This document shows, piece by piece, positions 1 to 5,103 of a stretch of DNA of 8,629 nucleotides (position 1 is its first letter; the number at the start of each line of letters is the position of its first letter). The translations under genes and the position numbers were made by a program. The DNA is from Clostridia bacterium (lineage in GTDB: Bacteria > Bacillota > Clostridia > Oscillospirales > Acutalibacteraceae). Under the pieces are notes generated by a model. It was not told the DNA's origin. It did not search any database and saw only the letters and a program-made list of their open reading frames with translations. Location: contig CAAFMR010000026.1 in NCBI GenBank assembly GCA_900764115.1, forward strand, positions 1 to 8,629, read 5' to 3'.

Positions 1-939
1 GGACAGCGGCTGGATAAATTTCTCACCAAAACCTATCGCCAGCTGCCCATGCCGCTGCTGTATAAAGCCATCCGCAAGAAGGATGTGCGCCGCAACGGAA
101 AGCGCTGCACCGCCGCCGACCGGCTGGAGGAGGGGGATGTGCTGAGCCTGTTTTTGCCCCAGGATGCGCTGGAAACGGCGCCGCCGGTCTACGAATTTAT
201 GCAGGCGTCCCGGCAGCTGGACATCGTCTATGAGGACGAAAATCTGCTGCTGCTCAACAAAAAAGCCGGGCTGCTGGTGCATCCCGACGACCACGAATTC
301 GGCGACACCCTCATTTACCGGGTGCAGCGGTATCTGTATGAAAAAGGCGCCTATGACCCGGCGCAGGAGCAGAGCTTTGCCCCGGCGCTGGTCAATCGCA
401 TCGACCGGAACACCTGCGGTATCGTCATCGCCGCCAAAACGGCGGCGGCGCTGCGCATCCTCAACGAAAAGCTGAAAAACCGGGAAATCGAAAAATACTA
501 CCTGTGCATCGTCCACGGCTCCATGCCCAAGCCCGCCGACACGCTGGAGGGCTTTCTGGACAAGGACGCCGCCCGCAACAAGGTGTTCATCTCCGCCACC
601 GCCCACGAGGGCGCCCGCACCATCCGCACCCGCTACCGGGTGCTGGAGGAGCGGGACGGGCTGTCGCTGCTGGAAATCCATCTGCTCACCGGGCGCACCC
701 ACCAGATCCGGGCGCATCTGGCGAGCATCGGTCATCCCCTGCTGGGAGACGGCAAATACGGCTCCAACGCGCTGAATAAGGGCACCGGCTTCGACAAGCA
801 GGCGCTGTGCTCCTATCGGCTGCGGTTCGCCTTCACCACCCCCGCCGGGGAGCTGGACTACCTCAACGGGAAGGAATTTACCCTGGAGGATGTGTGGTTC
901 GTGGACCAATTCCGGCAGGGCGCTATCCGGCGGGGTTAA
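1..939 (+). CDS. RluA-family 23S rRNA/tRNA pseudouridine synthase, 5'-truncated by window edge
   Basis: This enzyme isomerises specific uridines to pseudouridine in structured RNA, in the cytoplasm. The reading frame is open from base 1, and the residues before the first ATG (position 49), GQRLDKFLTKTYRQLP, are the start of an S4 RNA-binding domain. The true start therefore lies left of the window and the ATG at 49 is internal. The S4 part runs to about visible residue 50. The catalytic domain carries VNRIDRNTCG, the family's HRLDRxTSG motif with Asn for His; its catalytic Asp codon is at 403-405. The later motif GRTHQIRAHLASIGHPLLGDGKYG-like stretch (around bases 673-765) is also typical. 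The RNA target (RluC, RluD or another class) cannot be decided from sequence alone. It is convergent with ruvX and the two stop codons overlap, so there is no room for its own terminator before ruvX. Family assignment is firm; the exact substrate is unknown. Confidence 0.93.
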   Translation, partial: GQRLDKFLTKTYRQLPMPLLYKAIRKKDVRRNGKRCTAADRLEEGDVLSLFLPQDALETAPPVYEFMQASRQLDIVYEDENLLLLNKKAGLLVHPDDHEFGDTLIYRVQRYLYEKGAYDPAQEQSFAPALVNRIDRNTCGIVIAAKTAAALRILNEKLKNREIEKYYLCIVHGSMPKPADTLEGFLDKDAARNKVFISATAHEGARTIRTRYRVLEERDGLSLLEIHLLTGRTHQIRAHLASIGHPLLGDGKYGSNALNKGTGFDKQALCSYRLRFAFTTPAGELDYLNGKEFTLEDVWFVDQFRQGAIRRG

Positions 940-1367
940 TGTCCCGTCGCCTGCTGCGCTTTCCGGTGGCGAAGATAATCCTCTAAGATGATGGTGGCGG
1001 CGACGGTATCCACCACCTGCTTGCGGCGCTTACCCCGCACATCGGTGGCGTTGAGATACCCGATGGCGGAGACGGTGGTCATCCGCTCATCCCATAATTC
1101 CACCGGCAGCCCGGTCAATTCCTCCAGCCGCCCCGCCAGCCGCTCGGCACGGCGGGCGCTCTCCCCCCGGCTGCCGTCCATATTGCGGGGATGCCCCACC
1201 ACCAGCTGGGCGGCGCCCTGCTCCGCCGCCGCCGCGGCGATGCGGGTCAGCAGCCGCTCCTCATTATGCTCCGCCACCGTCCCCACAGGGCTTGCCAGCC
1301 GCTCCTGTTCATCGCAGATCGCCAGCCCGGTGCGGGCTTTGCCCAGATCCACGGCTAAAATTTTCAT
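936..1367 (-). CDS. ruvX: YqgF/RuvX RNase H-fold nuclease (putative pre-16S rRNA nuclease / Holliday junction resolvase-like)
   Basis: The product is a 143-residue RNase H-fold protein, the normal length for YqgF/RuvX. The family is linked to 5'-end maturation of 16S rRNA and, from structure, to Holliday junction cleavage. Visible motifs are VDLGKARTGLA near the N-terminus (Asp7), VVGHPRNMDGSRGE (about residues 56-69, usually GLPLNMDG), DERMTT (Glu94) and VVDTVAATIILEDYL (Asp120). Asp7, Glu94 and Asp120 fit the acidic metal-binding set. I chose the ATG at 1367 and not the upstream in-frame ATG at 1427, because the family begins MKILAVDLG and an AGGGGGC ribosome site lies at 1375-1381. The extra upstream residues would come from a hairpin-rich leader. 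It is transcribed from the promoter at 1454-1482, and its stop codon overlaps the rluA stop. Confidence 0.93.
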   Translation of the reverse strand: MKILAVDLGKARTGLAICDEQERLASPVGTVAEHNEERLLTRIAAAAAEQGAAQLVVGHPRNMDGSRGESARRAERLAGRLEELTGLPVELWDERMTTVSAIGYLNATDVRGKRRKQVVDTVAATIILEDYLRHRKAQQATGH

Positions 1368-1390
1368 ATGTATAGCCCCCTGTACCTGCG

Positions 1391-1436
1391 CAGCGACCCA
1401 TCGGGTCGCTGTTTCTTTGTGTGGCACGCCTGTGCC
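1391..1436 (-). other. Two hairpins in the ruvX leader
   Basis: A perfect 9-bp stem, CAGCGACCC (1391-1399) with GGGTCGCTG (1403-1411), has a 3-base loop. A second 5-bp stem, GGCAC (1423-1427) with GTGCC (1432-1436), has a 4-base loop. Both lie between the predicted ruvX transcription start and its ribosome site at 1375-1381. Read on the plus strand, the first stem is followed by GTTTCTTTG, so it might instead act as a weak terminator for transcripts running through from rluA. The pairing is directly visible; the role is unknown. Confidence 0.5.
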
Positions 1437-1453
1437 GCAGCCGCTTTTTAGTT

Positions 1454-1482
1454 ACTATACCATCAATCCCGCCATTTTTCAA
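1454..1482 (-). promoter_or_regulatory. Predicted sigma-A promoter of ruvX
   Basis: On the minus strand, TTGAAA (1482-1477) and TATAGT (1459-1454) are separated by exactly 17 bases. A TGG just upstream of the -10 box makes it an extended -10 promoter. Transcription would begin near 1447, giving a leader of about 80 bases before the ruvX ATG. It lies back to back with the plus-strand promoter at 1501-1529, with 18 bases between the two -35 boxes. Confidence 0.82.
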
Positions 1483-1500
1483 GCCGTATGGGGAAACCTA

Positions 1501-1529
1501 TTGCAATCGAAAAGGCGGTATGGTATACT
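1501..1529 (+). promoter_or_regulatory. Predicted sigma-A promoter of the RRXRR/PLMP-like gene
   Basis: TTGCAA (1501-1506) and TATACT (1524-1529) are separated by 17 bases, with TGG directly before the -10 box (extended -10). The transcription start would be near 1536. The ATG at 1488 lies upstream of this promoter, so that codon cannot start a protein made from this transcript. The hexamers and spacing are the same as those of the gdhA promoter at 2420-2448. Confidence 0.82.
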
Positions 1530-1587
1530 AATAATGTAATCGGGGACGACACCCATCACAAAAAACAGCATTACACCGATAACGGCA

Positions 1588-1604
1588 AGGGGAGGATACC
1601 CATC
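1588..1604 (+). promoter_or_regulatory. Strong ribosome binding site followed by an ATC codon
   Basis: GGGGAGG (about 1589-1595) is a near-perfect anti-16S match. Six bases further on stands ATC (1602-1604), exactly where an ATG would be expected, directly followed by the conserved EKNIAVVD protein sequence. Between the predicted transcription start (about 1536) and 1602 there is no in-frame ATG, GTG or TTG. The first in-frame GTG comes at 1680, after most of the conserved domain. The simplest reading is a non-canonical ATC start. Confidence 0.6.
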
Positions 1605-2222
1605 GAAAAAAACATAGCGGTTGTCGATGCACAGGGAACCGCATACGAGGCGACCTACCCCAAACGGGCGAAAGGTCTTGTGAAAAAAGGCAGGGCACGC
1701 TGGATAGACGAACACACGCTGTGCCTGGTGTGCCCGCCAACAACAGAATTGGAGGGCAATAGCATGCCGGATAATAATAAGAAAACCGATACCCTACATA
1801 CCAGCGCACCTTCCACCGCCGCCGCGGCGGAAACAGCGGCGAATGACCGGGTCAAGGCGGCCGCAGAGCCGCAAAGCCCGGAAAAGCTCACAATGGATTA
1901 CCTGCTAAGTAAACTGGAGGAGATCACGACAGGGCAGGCGTTTCTCACCGACGCCATTGCCGAGCTGGGAAAAATGAAATCGGGCGGACCGGGCGATGTG
2001 GGAACACAGGAGCAGGCAAAGGCTGTAGGCGTGATCATTCAGGCGCGGGAGGAAACCAATCAGCGGCTGATTGCACTGTACGAAAAAATGTACGACGACC
2101 TAATGGCAAAGCAAACCTCCCTAAAGGAGATGGCGCTGAGAGCCGCGGAAAAAGCCGCGGACGATAACGGAAAGCTGGCAGGGCTTTCCGACATATTGGA
2201 TACGATCCGCCATATAGACTAA
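1602..2222 (+). CDS. Unnamed clostridial protein: RRXRR/PLMP-like N-terminal domain plus helical tail (apparent ATC start)
   Basis: Counted from the ATC at 1602 the protein has 206 residues. Residues 1-50 contain VVDAQG, then YPKRAKGLVKKGRARW and a hydrophobic strand ending CLVCPP. This pattern (V-x-D-x-x-G, P-K-R-A-K-x-L-V-K-x-G-R-A, short beta strand) resembles the RRXRR/PLMP domain at the N-terminus of IscB-type and some HNH proteins. There is no RuvC or HNH motif afterwards. A low-complexity Ala/Thr/Ser linker (about residues 55-85) leads to a helical, probably coiled-coil tail from LTMDYLLSKLEE to the end, containing AREETNQRLIALYEKMYDDL. From memory, similar proteins are common and unnamed in Ruminococcaceae; I do not know their function. 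The basic N-terminal domain suggests nucleic-acid contact, which is inference. The gene stands alone between its own promoter and terminator. Extending the frame to the ATG at 1488 is unlikely because that lies upstream of the promoter. A second start with its own ribosome site lies at 1764. Confidence 0.75.
   Translation: MEKNIAVVDAQGTAYEATYPKRAKGLVKKGRARWIDEHTLCLVCPPTTELEGNSMPDNNKKTDTLHTSAPSTAAAAETAANDRVKAAAEPQSPEKLTMDYLLSKLEEITTGQAFLTDAIAELGKMKSGGPGDVGTQEQAKAVGVIIQAREETNQRLIALYEKMYDDLMAKQTSLKEMALRAAEKAADDNGKLAGLSDILDTIRHID
1751..1766 (+). promoter_or_regulatory. Possible internal ribosome binding site and start (ATG 1764)
   Basis: GGAGGG (1751-1756) lies about 8 bases before an in-frame ATG at 1764. 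Starting there would give a 152-residue product without the RRXRR/PLMP-like domain, made of the linker and helical tail only. The ribosome site also encodes part of the protein (the LEGN residues), so it may be coincidental. It matters because the upstream start appears to be a weak ATC codon. Confidence 0.4.
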
Positions 2223-2228
2223 CCGGAG

Positions 2229-2267
2229 GTCCTTGCCGCAGAAACTGTCTGCGGCAAGGACTTTTCT
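2229..2267 (+). terminator. Rho-independent terminator of the RRXRR/PLMP-like gene
   Basis: A perfect 14-bp stem pairs 2229-2242 (GTCCTTGCCGCAGA) with 2248-2261 around a 5-base loop (AACTG), followed by TTTTCT. It begins 6 bases after the TAA stop codon. The strength of this hairpin argues that the upstream gene is a separate, expressed unit. Confidence 0.93.
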
Positions 2268-2303
2268 ATGTCCGGAGCGGTAGGGACACACTTATCCCCC
2301 ACA

Positions 2304-2403
2304 AAATTGCAATCGCGCTCCGATATGCAATTTCAACGGATTGATTTTGTCAGTTTTTCGGGTTTTTCTTTGGAAAACGAAAATATTCTTCGCGGAATTG
2401 CAT
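2304..2403. repeat. AAATTGCA repeats in the AT-rich region upstream of gdhA
   Basis: AAATTGCA (2304-2311) and its exact inverse TGCAATTT (2326-2333) form an 8-bp inverted pair with centres 22 bases apart, about two helical turns. A third, one-mismatch copy (GAATTGCAT, 2395-2403) lies just upstream of the gdhA -35 box. The surrounding DNA is much more AT-rich than the rest of the window. A second nested T/A-rich inverted repeat, TTTTCG (2355-2360) with CGAAAA (2378-2383), sits between them. The spacing fits a regulator binding one face of DNA, but chance is possible in AT-rich sequence. Confidence 0.35.
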
Positions 2404-2419
2404 TTTTTACAATTTGTTC

Positions 2420-2448
2420 TTGCAAATCCCGAGGACATCTGCTATACT
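2420..2448 (+). promoter_or_regulatory. Predicted sigma-A promoter of gdhA
   Basis: TTGCAA (2420-2425) and TATACT (2443-2448) are separated by 17 bases, with TGC before the -10 box (extended -10). Transcription would start near 2455, leaving a leader of about 70 bases. The AT-rich stretch upstream could act as an UP-type element. Confidence 0.82.
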
Positions 2449-2458
2449 GGTATCTGTT

Positions 2459-2475
2459 GGGCAGCGGTGCTGCCC
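2459..2475 (+). other. Hairpin at the 5' end of the gdhA leader
   Basis: GGGCAGC (2459-2465) pairs perfectly with GCTGCCC (2469-2475) around a GGT loop. It begins within a few bases of the predicted transcription start. No T-run follows directly, so it is not an obvious attenuator. It may stabilise the 5' end of the mRNA or be part of an operator overlapping the start site. Confidence 0.4.
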
Positions 2476-2505
2476 GGTACGCACTGTACGGTGGATAAAT
2501 TTTAG

Positions 2506-3855
<1,350 letters not shown>

Positions 3856-3885
3856 TTCTCCACCCCCAGCCAATCGGTAAACCGG

Positions 3886-3937
3886 ACGGCGGAGCCTGTC
3901 CGCAGAAATCCATTCTGCGGCGGCTCCGCCGTTTTTT
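3886..3937 (+). terminator. Rho-independent terminator of gdhA
   Basis: An outer 11-bp stem pairs 3886-3896 (ACGGCGGAGCC) with 3922-3932. An inner 7-bp stem pairs CCGCAGA (3900-3906) with TCTGCGG (3914-3920) around a 7-base loop, with a small bulge between the two stems. A run of six T (3932-3937) follows. The stem starts about 30 bases after the gdhA stop. Confidence 0.92.
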
Positions 3938-3982
3938 ATGGGCTGCTGCCGCACCCTTTAACAACAGCGGCTCACAACCAAT

Positions 3983-4024
3983 GACCGCCGACGGAGAACC
4001 TATCTCCCTCGGCGGTCGCTTTTT
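3983..4024 (+). terminator. Second, tandem plus-strand terminator between gdhA and the convergent operon
   Basis: GACCGCCGA (3983-3991) pairs with TCGGCGGTC (4009-4017). After a C/C mismatch, GGAGA (3993-3997) pairs with TCTCC (4003-4007) around a 5-base loop. GCTTTTT (4018-4024) follows on the plus strand, so its polarity serves transcripts coming from gdhA. The minus-strand side lacks a T-run, so it would be at best a weak terminator for the convergent glycosidase operon, for which I see no better candidate between 4024 and 4087. Confidence 0.8.
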
Positions 4025-4086
4025 GGCTTGTATTCCTTATGCGCGCAGGCTTTGGCTGTGCAGCCGTGCGCTTATGGGCGTTTTTT

Positions 4087-5103
4087 CTATTCGGAGGTAG
4101 CAAGTGCGATAAACCGTTCTCCCTTGGAATTGACGGCACAGTAATAATTATACACGCACCCATTATGCACCACGATCCACGATTTATGGGCGTGTTCATC
4201 CTCCCAGGGCTCCTGGGCAGCAATCAGCGGTTCCCCCCGCCAGGGCGTCCAATGCACCAAATCATAGGAAGCGGCAAAGGTGCTGTACGCGGGCTTATCC
4301 GGTTCATAGGAGAAATACACCATCAGATACAGCTCTCCCCGCCGCAGCAGCTGGGCATCCGCCACAATTTTATTGTGCGGATTTTCCGCCGTTCCATCCA
4401 GCACCGGGCGGTCGCCGTAGCGCTGCCAATGCCGGGCATCCTCGGAAACCGCCAGGAAAATCCGCTCCTTGTAATCCTCCGCCTTGGCGTTATACACCAT
4501 TCCATAGGGATACCCGGTGATGCGGTCGGTATCCGCAAAAACAAAGCTGCGATACAGCGCCCGTCTCTCACCAGGGCGGCAATCGGCATCGTAGGGGGAC
4601 AGAATCGGCTCCGCCAACCGGCGGTATGCCCCCGGGTCGGTCAAATCAGCGGTCAGCGCCTCCCCCATATACAGCGGGGTCGGCTCATAGCCGTCGGCAT
4701 TGCCGCCCAGATAGGTCACCACATACTGCCCGTCCACCGTTCCCGGCGTGTTCGTGCCGTCCCAGCGCATATCCGCCAGCCCCAGATAGCCCGCCACCTG
4801 ACGGGCATCCCAGCGCTCGGCATCCGTGCGACTCATCACTTCCCCCAGCGGCGTCCAATGCAGCAAATCCTCGCTCACCGATACCCACGTGGTATAGCCG
4901 GAGGCAGCGCATTCCTTGGAGATGCGCAGATACATCATATACCAGCGCCCATCCTGATACCACACCGAGGGGGAGTCGGTGAGCGTATCCTCGAACCGAC
5001 ACACGGCACCGTGCTTGACCGGCGTCCGCAGCGCCGCATATTGCGCCGCCATCACCGTCTCCGGCACGGTGGCGGGCAAGCCGCTTTCACGAAAGGGAAT
5101 CAT
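4087..5103 (-). CDS. Five-bladed beta-propeller glycosidase-like protein (GH43/GH32/GH117/GH130-type fold)
   Basis: The 338-residue protein shows the repeated blade signature of five-bladed propeller glycosidases: SEDLLHW, SEDARHWQRYGDRPVLDG and SYDLVHWTPWRGEPLI recur at blade spacing. An early DSPSVWYQDGRWYMMY (about residues 43-58) supplies the usual N-terminal Asp candidate. DMRWDGTNT and NKIVADAQLLRRGELYLMVYF are candidates for the remaining acidic centre and a blade strand. HAHKSWIVVHNGCVYNYYCAV near the end resembles a blade carrying an active-site His. I cannot place it in a single GH family. There is no signal peptide, so it probably acts on imported oligosaccharide in the cytoplasm. 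Its ATG overlaps the TGA of the upstream glycosidase gene by four bases (5100-5103), and an AAGGAGGAG ribosome site lies inside that gene, so the two are translationally coupled. It is the last gene of the operon. Confidence 0.78.
   Translation of the reverse strand: MIPFRESGLPATVPETVMAAQYAALRTPVKHGAVCRFEDTLTDSPSVWYQDGRWYMMYLRISKECAASGYTTWVSVSEDLLHWTPLGEVMSRTDAERWDARQVAGYLGLADMRWDGTNTPGTVDGQYVVTYLGGNADGYEPTPLYMGEALTADLTDPGAYRRLAEPILSPYDADCRPGERRALYRSFVFADTDRITGYPYGMVYNAKAEDYKERIFLAVSEDARHWQRYGDRPVLDGTAENPHNKIVADAQLLRRGELYLMVYFSYEPDKPAYSTFAASYDLVHWTPWRGEPLIAAQEPWEDEHAHKSWIVVHNGCVYNYYCAVNSKGERFIALATSE

Noticed and set aside
1368..1427. ATG at 1427 as the ruvX start
   Set aside because: It would add 20 residues encoded by the hairpin leader; the family starts at MKILAVDLG, which has its own AGGGGGC site.
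1488..1601. ATG at 1488 as the start of a 244-residue protein
   Set aside because: It lies upstream of the -35 box at 1501, has no ribosome site, and the added 38 residues show no conserved character; the promoter and GGGGAGG site point to a start at 1602.
1815..1835. CCGCCGCGGCGG palindrome as a binding site
   Set aside because: It falls in the Ala-rich linker codons of a GC-rich gene and is most simply explained by GCC/GCG codon repeats.
2268..2498. 76-residue plus-strand open frame
   Set aside because: It spans the gdhA promoter and AT-rich control region, begins in the terminator tail, and looks unlike a protein.
4040..4090. Possible minus-strand terminator for the sugar operon
   Set aside because: GGCTG/CAGCC pairing is present but leaves a 2-base loop and no T-run follows on the minus strand; the six-T run lies on the other strand without a matching stem.
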